A stretch of DNA of 64,000 bases, taken from contig NZ_ASXG01000099.1 of NCBI RefSeq assembly GCF_000411975.1, forward strand, positions 1 through 64,000. The letters are read 5' to 3'. The first letter of the stretch is position 1, and each line of letters starts with the position of its first letter. This stretch comes from Amycolatopsis orientalis DSM 43388. GTDB taxonomy: Bacteria; Actinomycetota; Actinomycetes; Mycobacteriales; Pseudonocardiaceae. Position numbers and translations under genes: made by a program. Below the pieces are notes generated by a model. The model saw nothing but the letters and a program-made list of their open reading frames with translations. It ran no database searches and was not told the DNA's origin. Below, one piece after another: positions 33,579 to 42,262 of this stretch.

Positions 33579-35245
33579 CGCGCGCTCCCTTCGGCCAGTT
33601 TCGCCCGGACGTCCTCGCGCAGCCGGTTCTTCGCGACCTTGCCGACGTTTGTCAGCGGCAGCGCGGGCACGACCTCGACGCGTTCGGGCAGTTTGTATTT
33701 CGCCAGCCCGCGGGCGAGCAGGTGCGCGCCCAGCGTTTCGACCGTCAGCGGCGCCGCGCCGTCCTCCAGCACGAGATACGCGCAGGCCCGCTCGCCCAGC
33801 ACCGGATCGGGCATCGCGACGAGCGCGGCGGTGACCACGTCCGGATGCGCGACGATGATCTCCTCCACCTCCTCGGCGAAGATCTTCTCGACGCCGCGGT
33901 TGATCACGTCCTTGATCCGCCCGTCGATCGAGTAGCTGACGCCCTCCGCGGTGACGTGCCGCCGCGCCAGATCGCCGGTGCGGTAGAAGCCGTCGGGCGT
34001 GAACGCGGTCCGGTTGTGCTCGTCGGCGCGGTAGTAGCCGCGGATCGTGTACGGCCCGCGCGCGGCGAATTCGCCGACCTCGCCGTCTGGCACCTCGTCC
34101 TCGGACACCGGGTCGAGGATCCGGATTTCGTCGGCCGCGGAGATCGGCGCGCCGACCGTGTGGTGGCGCACCGCCTCGTTCGCGCCGGCAGGCGTGAGCA
34201 GGAACATCCCTTCCGCCATGCCGAACATTTGCCGGATCCGGATGCCCAGCTCGTCGCGCAGCCGCTCGGCGACCTCGACCGGCAGCCGCTGCCCGCCGAC
34301 GACGAAATCGCGCAGGCCGGAGAAATCGGTCCGCTGCGCGCGCGCCGATTCGAGCAGCCGGACCGCGAGTGCGGGCGGGACGAGCGGCAGGACGTCCGGG
34401 TGGTGCTCGGCGATGAGGTCGAGCAGGGTGTCGACGTCCGCCGACGGCGCCAGCACGAGCGTCGCGCCGGCGAAGATCGACGGCTGGAGCGCGAGCGAAA
34501 TCCCGGCGTTGTGCATGAGCGGCAACGGATACAGCAGACGGGAGCGCTCGTCCATCTCCATCGCGGCGGCCCAGGCGCGGGCGTTGTAGGCGTATTCCTC
34601 GTGCAGCCGCGGCGCGACCTTCGGCAAGCCGGTCGTGCCGCCGGAAAGCTGGAAGACCGCCGGCCGGAGAAGGTCGGATTCGAGATAGGGCAACGGTTCC
34701 CGGACCGGTTCGCGCACCAGCCGGGCATAGGCTGGTGCCGTGCCGATCGGTTCGCCGCGGCACGTCACGACCTCGGCGACCGCGCCCTCGGCCAGAAGCC
34801 GTTCGGCCTGAGCGCGCAGCCGCCCGTCGCGGAAATCCGCCTGCACGAGGAGCGTGCGGGCGCCGACGTGCGCCGCGAGCAGGCCGATCTCGCGCGTTCC
34901 GTGCTGCGGCAGCGTGCACACCGGCGGCGCGGCGGCGAACAGGCAGCCCAGGTAGGCGACGACCGTCTCGGCGACATTGCCCATCTGGAACATCACTGGC
35001 TCGCCCGGCCGGGCCGCGCCGGAGCGAAGCAGCCCGGCCGCGAACCGCTGGGCTTCGTCGAACAGTTCGTCGTAGGTCCACGCGCGGCCCTCGGCCAGCA
35101 GCGCGGTCCGCGTCCCGTGCCGGCGGGCGGAGTCGAGCAGTTCCGCCGGCAGCGACCGCCCCGCCCAGAACCCGGCACGCCGGTAGGCAAGCACGCTGAC
35201 CTCGTCGTACGGGGTCGTCGGTGGTGCAGGTGGAGGCAACGTCAT
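33575..35245 (-). CDS. Aryl-acid AMP ligase (2,3-dihydroxybenzoate/salicylate-AMP-ligase-like)
   Basis: This ANL enzyme of 556 residues resembles DhbE/EntE and SdgA: YRRAGFWAGRSL near the start, P-loop QLSGGTTGLPKVAPRLHEEY, GMAEGMFLLT (A5), GFYRTGDLARR (A7), the DGRIKDVINRGVEKIFAEEVEE hinge (A8) and TNVGKVAKNRL (A10 Lys). It would adenylate a salicylate-like acid for CoA transfer. ATG 35245 is chosen because a -35/-10 pair (35276-35281 and 35253-35258) places transcription start at this ATG; there is no Shine-Dalgarno. It heads the operon with the flavin hydroxylase, isomerase, VOC protein and hydrolase. No aryl carrier protein or siderophore gene is near, so a catabolic role is favoured. Confidence 0.87.
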   Translation of the reverse strand: MTLPPPAPPTTPYDEVSVLAYRRAGFWAGRSLPAELLDSARRHGTRTALLAEGRAWTYDELFDEAQRFAAGLLRSGAARPGEPVMFQMGNVAETVVAYLGCLFAAAPPVCTLPQHGTREIGLLAAHVGARTLLVQADFRDGRLRAQAERLLAEGAVAEVVTCRGEPIGTAPAYARLVREPVREPLPYLESDLLRPAVFQLSGGTTGLPKVAPRLHEEYAYNARAWAAAMEMDERSRLLYPLPLMHNAGISLALQPSIFAGATLVLAPSADVDTLLDLIAEHHPDVLPLVPPALAVRLLESARAQRTDFSGLRDFVVGGQRLPVEVAERLRDELGIRIRQMFGMAEGMFLLTPAGANEAVRHHTVGAPISAADEIRILDPVSEDEVPDGEVGEFAARGPYTIRGYYRADEHNRTAFTPDGFYRTGDLARRHVTAEGVSYSIDGRIKDVINRGVEKIFAEEVEEIIVAHPDVVTAALVAMPDPVLGERACAYLVLEDGAAPLTVETLGAHLLARGLAKYKLPERVEVVPALPLTNVGKVAKNRLREDVRAKLAEGSAR

Positions 35246-35252
35246 GCGAATG

Positions 35253-35281
35253 ACGGTAAGCCGGTCCGAGCGAAAGTTCAA
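35253..35281 (-). promoter_or_regulatory. Leaderless promoter of the aryl-AMP ligase operon
   Basis: On the minus strand TTGAAC (35276-35281), 17 bases and TACCGT (35253-35258) precede ATG 35245 by 7 bases, the layout of a leaderless transcript. The -35 overlaps a CGAAAGTTCAA half-site. Confidence 0.55.
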
Positions 35282-35287
35282 TAGCTA

Positions 35288-35303
35288 TGTCGAAAGTTCG
35301 ACA
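35288..35303. promoter_or_regulatory. Candidate TetR operator at the ligase promoter
   Basis: TGTCGAA-AG-TTCGACA is a perfect palindrome (two 7-base arms). CGAAAGTTC recurs at 35271-35279 over the -35 element, giving a second partial site. The TetR gene at 35415-36101 is the likely regulator. Confidence 0.55.
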
Positions 35304-35368
35304 CTCATGTCATGAGACCGGGCCAGCCGAGGATCCGAACCGGGAACCCCGCCCCGGACATGCGAAAA

Positions 35369-35399
35369 GGCCGTGCGGCGCGGAGTGCGCCGCACGGCC
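35369..35399 (-). terminator. Intrinsic terminator of the TetR gene
   Basis: A perfect 13-bp stem (GGCCGTGCGGCGC with its complement) and a 5-base loop begin 15 bases after the TetR stop; on the minus strand the stem is followed by TTTT. It insulates the regulator from the ligase operon. Confidence 0.85.
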
Positions 35400-35414
35400 G
35401 GAGCAGGAACCCGG

Positions 35415-36101
35415 TCAGCCTTCGAGACGGTCCAGGAGCACGCGGATCTGGGCGATCGTCTTGGCGTCCTGGCGTCCGCGCCCGGCACGGTCGCCGGCGG
35501 CGAGCATCGACGTCGCCAGGCCGGTGATCGTCGCGACGACCGCTTCGACGTCCGAGCCGGGCCGGAACCACCAGGCGACCCAGTTGCACATGCCCAGCAG
35601 GGACAAGGCGGCGGTGCGCGCGTCGACCGGGCGGAACTCGCCGGTTTCGATGCCCGCCTCCACCAGCGCGGTGAACTCGCGCAGGACAGTGCGCTTCGCC
35701 CGCAGGTGCTCGCCCGCGAGCGGTTCCGGCAGGATCGACTCGGACCGGTCGAGAATGCGGAACTGGTCGGAATGCTCCGCGCGCTGCCGCACGATCAGCC
35801 CGACGACGTCGGCGATCTTCTCCGACGGCGCGAGATCGTCGCGCGCCTTGAACTGGGCGAGCACCTCGGCGAACCCGTTCGTGACCTGTTCGACGAGCAT
35901 CGCGAGCAGGTCTTCCTTCTTGCTCACGTAGTGATACAGCGCGGGCCGCGAAATGTTCAGCGCGTTCGCGATGTCCAGCAGGCTGGTCGCCTCGTAGCCC
36001 TTCTCCGCGAACAGCCGGGTCGCGGTGTCGAGCAATTCCGAAGTCACCAGCGTGCGGCGCAACTCGCTGCGTTTTCCCTTACCCCGCTCTGCTGTGGACA
36101 T
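35415..36101 (-). CDS. TetR-family regulator (AcrR/FadR-like), likely repressor of the aromatic block
   Basis: The 228-residue protein has a basic N terminus (MSTAERGKGKRSELRR) and a canonical HTH: LLDTATRLFAEKGYEATSLLDIANALNISRPALYHYVSKKEDLLAML. The C-terminal ligand domain has a LSLLGMCNWVAWWF segment as in the TetR_C-type regulators of acyl-CoA and aromatic-acid catabolism. It lies just upstream of the aryl-AMP ligase operon with its own terminator, and palindromes TGTCGAA-AG-TTCGACA and a half-site overlap the operon promoter. The likely inducer is the aromatic acid or its CoA ester (inference). Confidence 0.88.
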   Translation of the reverse strand: MSTAERGKGKRSELRRTLVTSELLDTATRLFAEKGYEATSLLDIANALNISRPALYHYVSKKEDLLAMLVEQVTNGFAEVLAQFKARDDLAPSEKIADVVGLIVRQRAEHSDQFRILDRSESILPEPLAGEHLRAKRTVLREFTALVEAGIETGEFRPVDARTAALSLLGMCNWVAWWFRPGSDVEAVVATITGLATSMLAAGDRAGRGRQDAKTIAQIRVLLDRLEG

Positions 36102-36123
36102 GATCCGCAGCTTACCCGGGCGC

Positions 36124-37269
36124 TCACCGCACGCCGTGGATGCCGTGCGCCCCGAGCCAGCCGACGATCTCGTTCAGGTAGTCGACGCCGCCGTAGCCGA
36201 GCAGCGTCGCGTGGCCGGTGTTCTGCACGATGTATTTGGTGAACATGCCCGGCCGGTAGTAGCCCGGCTCGTTCGCGGACATCGGATCGGTGTCGCAGTC
36301 GTCAGTGGTGCCGCACCAGATCTTGTCGTACTGGCCGGGCGACCACAGGATCGGCACGTCGATGTTCTTGGTCTGGTCGGTGTAGGTGCGCAGGGTGATG
36401 TCCGCCAGTTCAGTGGCCGACATCGTGTCCTTCGTCGCGTCCTCGACGGTCAGCTGCTGGGGGTCGAAAGTGGACGCCGGACCGTAGAAAATGGTGCGGC
36501 GGCCCGGAATGCTGGTGAGATACGCGGGATCGGCCGCCCACGGCTGCCCGGAGAACTTCGGGTCCAGCAGCGCGGGATAGGCGAAAGTGCCCAGCCGCGC
36601 GGTCGAAGCCGGGGTCAGCAGCCCGTGTCCGACGGCGTGCACCATCAGCGCGTCGACGTCGTGGAAGGTGCCCGCCTCGACCTGCGAGGTGAGGCCGCCC
36701 ATCGAGTAGCCGTTCAACGTGACCGTGCCGAACGACGCACCCAGGCCGCCTTGGCGCAGGTATTGCACGATCTGATGCGTGGTGTTCGCGGCGACGTCGA
36801 AGTTCAGGCTCGCGCCGAGCGGATGGTCGCTGTGGCCGTATCCGATCCGGTCGAGGTTCAGCGTCGTGAAGCCGCGCTGGGTCATGTAGCGGACGTAGTT
36901 GTAGCGGTCCGGCTGATACGGCCAGTCGTAATAAGTGTGGTCGTAGGTCCCGCCGTGGATCAGGACCTGCACCGGCTGTTTGCCCAGCAGCGCCGGGTCG
37001 GACGTGCACAGCTGGCCGAATTCCTTGAGCACAGCGGAACTTCCCGGTTCGGTGACCGGGAAGAAATAGTCGCGGCACTGCGCACCGCTCGCCGAGGCCG
37101 CGTCCGGCAGGTCCGCCTCCGCCGGGGCGCCGGGCAGCCCGGGCACCGCCCGCGGGGTCAGCGGCCAGCCGTCGGCCGCGCTCGCGACGGCCGCGGCACC
37201 GGCCAGCGCGAGCGCCGCGGCGGACGCCACCGCCGCGATCCGGGAAATACGTCGTTGCACGCTGCGCAC
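36124..37269 (-). CDS. Secreted alpha/beta hydrolase
   Basis: From GTG 37269 (AAGGGAG upstream) the ~381-residue protein has a signal peptide with twin-basic start (VRSVQRRISRIAAVASAAALALAG, cleavage around AVASAADG). The mature part has VQVLIHGGTYDHTYYDWPYQ, NLDRIGYGHSDHP, nucleophile elbow TLNGYSMGGLTSQ, the acid region VPILWSPGQYDKIWCGTTDDCD with two cysteines that could pair, and a C-terminal His in VQNTGHATLLGY. It would act outside the cell as an esterase or amidase. It ends 22 bases upstream of the TetR gene and has its own promoter with overlapping palindromes. Substrate unknown. Confidence 0.85.
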   Translation of the reverse strand: MRSVQRRISRIAAVASAAALALAGAAAVASAADGWPLTPRAVPGLPGAPAEADLPDAASASGAQCRDYFFPVTEPGSSAVLKEFGQLCTSDPALLGKQPVQVLIHGGTYDHTYYDWPYQPDRYNYVRYMTQRGFTTLNLDRIGYGHSDHPLGASLNFDVAANTTHQIVQYLRQGGLGASFGTVTLNGYSMGGLTSQVEAGTFHDVDALMVHAVGHGLLTPASTARLGTFAYPALLDPKFSGQPWAADPAYLTSIPGRRTIFYGPASTFDPQQLTVEDATKDTMSATELADITLRTYTDQTKNIDVPILWSPGQYDKIWCGTTDDCDTDPMSANEPGYYRPGMFTKYIVQNTGHATLLGYGGVDYLNEIVGWLGAHGIHGVR

Positions 37270-37312
37270 GGTGGTCTCCCTTCGACGGGCGGGCCCCATT
37301 GCCCGCCCTCTT

Positions 37313-37351
37313 ACATGAGTGTCATGTTATCGACACACGTGTTGAAGTCAA
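37313..37351 (-). promoter_or_regulatory. Promoter with overlapping palindromes before the secreted hydrolase
   Basis: On the minus strand TTGACT (37346-37351), 16 bases and TAACAT (37324-37329) form a promoter. The palindrome ACATGA-GTG-TCATGT (37313-37327) overlaps the -10 and a second, ACACGTGT (37335-37342), lies in the spacer, as expected for repressor control. Confidence 0.55.
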
Positions 37352-37433
37352 GGGTCGGCGCAGGTGAAAGCGCTGCGTCCGCCGGGAAGGCGGCGCAGCG
37401 ACCCGTCGAGAACGCGGGCGTCTTCTCCGAATT

Positions 37434-38270
37434 TCAGCGGGTTCGCTCGGGAGACCACTGCAGCAGGAACCGCAGCGCTTCCTCGCTCGGCGAGCCCGGT
37501 TGCGCCGTGTAGGCCACCAGCAGCTGCTCCGGATGAGTGTCCACTGTGAACTGTTGAACGTCGAGCTCGAGCTCGCCGGCCACCGGATGCCGGTACCCCT
37601 TCGACAGCGCTCGCGGCCCGCGGACCTGGTGATCCGCCCACCACCGCCGGAAATCCGGGTCCCGCACGCTCAGCTCGCCGACCAGTGTGTTCAACGCCGG
37701 ATCGTGCGGTGTCCGGCCGGCTTCCATCCGCAGCACCGCGACGCATTCGCGCGCCGCCCGCGGCCAGTCCGCGTACCGCGACCGGAACGATTCGTCCACA
37801 AAGGTCAGCCGGATCAGATTTCTTTCCGCCGCCGGCAGCAGCCCGAAATCGGTGAGCAAGGCGGCGCTCCCCCGGTTCCAGGCCAGCACGTCCATCCGGC
37901 GGTGCAGCACCATGGCTGGCACGTCGCGCATCGTGTCCAGCAACTGCCGCAACCGGGGCGCGACCTCGGGCCGGGCCGGGAGACGCGGCGAGACCGGCGC
38001 GACGTCGGCGACCGCGAAGAGGTACGCGCGTTCGTCCGGCGCGAGGCGTAGGGCGTCGGCCAGCGCGTCGAGCACAGACCGGGACACGCGCTTCGTACGA
38101 CCCTGTTCGAGCCGCACGATGTAGTCGATGCTGAGGTGGGCGAGCTGAGCCAGCTCCTCGCGGCGCAACCCGGGGACGCGCCGCCGCCGTCCGTCGTCCG
38201 GGTACCCGGCCTGCCGCGGATCGAGCGCCGCCCGGCGGGCACGCAGGAAGTCGCCCAGTTCGTTTGCCAT
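37434..38270 (-). CDS. XRE-family regulator with MmyB-like ligand domain
   Basis: The 278-residue protein starts MANELGDFLRARRAALDP and has an XRE helix-turn-helix (GLRREELAQLAHLSIDYIVRLEQGRTKRVS) followed by the MmyB-like PAS domain (MVLHRRMDVLAWNRGSAAL, YADWPRAARECVAVLRMEAGR). This family is very abundant in Streptomyces and Amycolatopsis and usually sits divergent from the enzyme it controls. Here it is divergent from the hydrolase at 38372, with 101 bases between. ATG 38270 is chosen because the conserved ELGDFLRARR start follows it directly. The ligand is unknown; some relatives bind fatty acids. Confidence 0.9.
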   Translation of the reverse strand: MANELGDFLRARRAALDPRQAGYPDDGRRRRVPGLRREELAQLAHLSIDYIVRLEQGRTKRVSRSVLDALADALRLAPDERAYLFAVADVAPVSPRLPARPEVAPRLRQLLDTMRDVPAMVLHRRMDVLAWNRGSAALLTDFGLLPAAERNLIRLTFVDESFRSRYADWPRAARECVAVLRMEAGRTPHDPALNTLVGELSVRDPDFRRWWADHQVRGPRALSKGYRHPVAGELELDVQQFTVDTHPEQLLVAYTAQPGSPSEEALRFLLQWSPERTR

Positions 38271-38371
38271 GCCTCCAGTGTGCGGGGTGCGCCGATCCGC
38301 TTGCCTGGTACTGGGATGCATAGGCAGCACTGTCCCTGGTCGCGGCCGTGGACCGCGCCGAAGCTGGAGGC

Positions 38372-39247
38372 ATGCGAAACGACGTCTCCTTCCCCAGCAA
38401 CAACCTCCGCATCGCCGCCCACCTCTACCTCCCGGACGCCCCCGGCCCGCATCCCGCGCTGGTCGTCGGGCACCCGGGCACCGGCGTCAAGGAACAGACC
38501 GCGGGCACGTACGCCGAACTGATGACCGCGCACGGCTACGCCGCTCTCGCCTTCGACGCCGCCTACCAGGGCGAAAGCGAAGGCCTGCCGCGCGGACTCG
38601 AAGACCCGGCTCAACGAGTCGAGGATTTCAAAGCCGCCGTCAGCTGCCTGGCCGGCCGCGAGGACATCAACCCAGCCCGTATCGGCCTGCTAGGCATCTG
38701 TGCGTCCGGCGGCTACTCGCTGACCGCCGCCTCGACCGACCGCCGCGTGCGAGCCGTCGCCACGGTCAGTGCCGCCGACGTCTCCCGCCAGCTGCGCCTG
38801 GGCGCCGACGGAACCCAGGACCCGGCGGTCTTCGACGGAATGCTGAACGCTTCGCGGACCGCTTCCGGCGGCTTGCCGGTCTTCCCCGCGAACGAACAGG
38901 AAGCCCGGACCGCCGGCGAGCACGCCCACGAGGGCTGGGAGTACTACTGCACCCCGCGCGGCGCGCACCCCCGGTCCGCCACGACGCTGACCTGGGACAG
39001 CATCGACCGGCTCGCGTTCTTCGACGCTTTCGCACCGCTCTCGCTGCTCGGCCCGCGGCCGCTGCTGACCATCGTCGGCGAGCGCGCCGAGACCGCGTGG
39101 ATGAGCATCGAGGCGTTCCAGCGGGCGACCGGCCCGAAGGAGATGTTCCGGGTGGCCGGAGCGTCCCATGTGGACCTTTACGACCGGCCGGCCGCGGTCG
39201 GCGCGGCGACGGAGAAACTGGCCGAGTTCTTCGGCAAGCACCTCTGA
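38372..39247 (+). CDS. Dienelactone-hydrolase/YcjY-type alpha/beta hydrolase
   Basis: This ~291-residue hydrolase has NNLRIAAHLYLPDAPGPHPALVVGHPGTGVKEQ, FDAAYQGESEGLPRG, an elbow LGICASGGYSLTAAS with Ser (or Cys) as nucleophile, LLTIVGERAETAW and a C-terminal His in VAGASHVDLYDRP. It belongs to the UCP/DLH-like hydrolases that are commonly paired with an XRE regulator, as seen here at 37434. ATG 38372 is only one base after a GGAGG, so initiation at GTG 38348 is also possible. It ends 17 bases from the convergent glnB. Substrate unknown. Confidence 0.83.
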   Translation: MRNDVSFPSNNLRIAAHLYLPDAPGPHPALVVGHPGTGVKEQTAGTYAELMTAHGYAALAFDAAYQGESEGLPRGLEDPAQRVEDFKAAVSCLAGREDINPARIGLLGICASGGYSLTAASTDRRVRAVATVSAADVSRQLRLGADGTQDPAVFDGMLNASRTASGGLPVFPANEQEARTAGEHAHEGWEYYCTPRGAHPRSATTLTWDSIDRLAFFDAFAPLSLLGPRPLLTIVGERAETAWMSIEAFQRATGPKEMFRVAGASHVDLYDRPAAVGAATEKLAEFFGKHL

Positions 39248-39264
39248 CCCGGCGGGCGCGCGGG

Positions 39265-39599
39265 CTACAGCGCGTCGCGGCCGCGCTCGCCGGTGCGGAC
39301 CCGCACGACGGTCTCCACCGGCGTGACCCAGATCTTGCCGTCGCCGATCTTGCCGGTGTGCGCGGTCTCCAGCACCGTGCGCAGCACGGTATCGACCTGG
39401 TCGTCGTCGAGCAGGATCTCCAGCCGGTACTTGGTGATGAAGTCGACCGCGTACTCGGCGCCGCGGTAGACCTCGGTGTGCCCCTTCTGCCTGCCGTAGC
39501 CGCGCACCTCGGTCACCGTCATCCCGGCGATGCCGAGATCCTGCAGAGCCGTCCGGACATCGTCGAGCACGAACGGTTTGACGACGGCGGTCAGCAGCT

Positions 39600-39603
<4 letters not shown>
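39265..39603 (-). CDS. glnB: Nitrogen regulatory protein PII
   Basis: PII proteins sense 2-oxoglutarate, ATP/ADP and nitrogen state and bind AmtB. The 112-residue protein has the full fold: MKLLTAVVKPFVLDDVRTAL, the T-loop VRGYGRQKGHTEVYRGAEY with Tyr51 (the residue uridylylated in enterobacteria and adenylylated in actinomycetes), and the B-loop TGKIGDGKIWV. Its start overlaps the amtB stop (ATGA at 39600-39603), the standard amtB-glnB arrangement. In many actinomycetes glnD follows; here the next gene is a convergent hydrolase, so glnD is missing from this locus. The symbol glnK is also used for amtB-linked copies. Confidence 0.93.
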
Positions 39604-40910
<1,307 letters not shown>

Positions 40911-40947
40911 GCTGGAACTCCTCGCTTTCGGCTACTGGCCGCTGCAA

Positions 40948-40977
40948 GTTAACCGCGCGGTGTTACGGGAATGTTTC
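40948..40977 (-). promoter_or_regulatory. GlnR-type binding site upstream of amtB
   Basis: On the minus strand GAAAC-N6-GTAAC (40962-40977) followed by GTTAAC (40948-40953) fits the actinobacterial GlnR pattern of alternating GTnAC and GAAAC half-sites spaced by six bases. Nothing else is evident in the 304-base gap 40911-41214. Confidence 0.6.
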
Positions 40978-41214
40978 CGTTGTTTTTCAGCAGGCCGCCC
41001 CCGATGGGGCGAAACCGGCGAAGCGGAAGAAACCGCGCAGCGGGACCATTCTCGTCCATTGTGGACGGTTCATGCGGATCGGCCGCCCGGCCGCGCTCGC
41101 CGCGCCGGGGTGTCGCGATCACCTCGAAGGGAGTCGTGCGCGGCACTCGGTCCGGACTCGAGCAGTCCGTAGCGTCGCGGACGCAAGCGAGGGCATCCGA
41201 GGAGAGGACTTCCG

Positions 41215-42189
41215 ATGACCGACCTTCCCGATCCGACCACGCCGTACCTGGAGCCCGAGGCCAGGCAGCTCACCGAGGACACCGATCCGCACCCGCGCAT
41301 CTACGAACTGCCGCCCGAGGAGGGCCGCAAGATCCTCAGCGACCTGCAGCGCGGCGAGGGCGTCGAGCGCCCCGACGTCGACGAGGAGTGGGTCGACGTC
41401 GACGCGGGCGAATGGGGCGCCGTCCGCACCCGCGTCATCAAGCCCAAGGGCGCCGCCGGCCCGCTGCCCGTCGTGTTCTACATCCACGGCGCCGGCTGGG
41501 TTTTCGGCGACGACAAGACCCACGACCGGCTCTTCCGCGAACTCGCCGTCGGCGCCGGCGCGGCCGGTGTCTTCCCGGTCTACGACTGGGCGCCCGAGAA
41601 GGGGTACCCCACGCAGGTCGAGCAGAACTACGCCGTCGGCCAGTGGCTTCAGCGGAACGGAGCGGACCGCGGTCTCGACACTTCCCGTGTCGCCGTCGCC
41701 GGCGAGTCCGTCGGCGGATGCATGTCCGCGGTTTTCGCGCAGATGAACAAGGACCGCGGCGGGCTCGAGCTCAAGACGCAGATCCTGCTCTACCCGGTGA
41801 CCGGACCCGACTTCGACACCCAGTCGTACCACCAGTTCGCGGAGCACTACTACCTCACCCGCGACGGGATGAAGTGGTTCTGGGACGCGTACACGACCGA
41901 CGAGAGCAAGCGCGAGGAAAAGTACGCCTCGCCCCTGCGGGCCACTCTCGAAGACCTCAAAGGACTGCCGCCCGCGCTGGTCATCACCGCGGAAGCGGAC
42001 GTCTTGCGGGACGGAGGCGAGCTCTACGCCAACAAGCTCCGCGAGGCCGGCGTCGAGGTGACTGCCGTCCGCATCAGCGGGACTGTCCACGATTTCCTGC
42101 TGCTGGACAGCCTGCGGGACACCCCGGCCACGAACGTCGCCCGGAAGCTGGCGATCGACACGCTGCGAGAGGCGCTGCGCCAGAAGTGA
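41215..42189 (+). CDS. HSL-type (family IV) alpha/beta hydrolase/esterase
   Basis: The 324-residue protein has the hormone-sensitive-lipase layout: VVFYIHGAGWVFGDDKTHDRL (HGAGW in place of HGGGF), PVYDWAPEKGYP, elbow VAVAGESVGGCMSAVF with Ser, LVITAEADVLRDGGELYANKL for Asp, and GTVHDFLLLDSL for His. The active site looks complete. ATG 41215 follows GAGGAGAGG. It is followed after 73 bases by a GlxA-type AraC regulator on the same strand, which may control it. Likely hydrolyses short-chain esters; natural substrate unknown. Confidence 0.88.
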   Translation: MTDLPDPTTPYLEPEARQLTEDTDPHPRIYELPPEEGRKILSDLQRGEGVERPDVDEEWVDVDAGEWGAVRTRVIKPKGAAGPLPVVFYIHGAGWVFGDDKTHDRLFRELAVGAGAAGVFPVYDWAPEKGYPTQVEQNYAVGQWLQRNGADRGLDTSRVAVAGESVGGCMSAVFAQMNKDRGGLELKTQILLYPVTGPDFDTQSYHQFAEHYYLTRDGMKWFWDAYTTDESKREEKYASPLRATLEDLKGLPPALVITAEADVLRDGGELYANKLREAGVEVTAVRISGTVHDFLLLDSLRDTPATNVARKLAIDTLREALRQK

Positions 42190-42262
42190 CCGTGCGGGAC
42201 CGTGGGGGCAGACTCAGCACAGGTCTGTCCCCGCGCCGGCCACGGACACCGAGGAGACGACG

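Noticed and set aside
32055..35081. Very long open frames spanning the ligase and monooxygenase genes
   Set aside because: Frames such as this one read the ligase in the wrong frame as arginine/alanine-rich nonsense before entering the monooxygenase; the ATGA overlap at 33575-33578 defines the true boundary.
30649..35245. Naming the minus-strand operon as the salicylate-gentisate (sdg) pathway
   Set aside because: Ligase and hydroxylase resemble SdgA/SdgC, but gentisate dioxygenase and the CoA synthase are not found, so the specific name is not justified.
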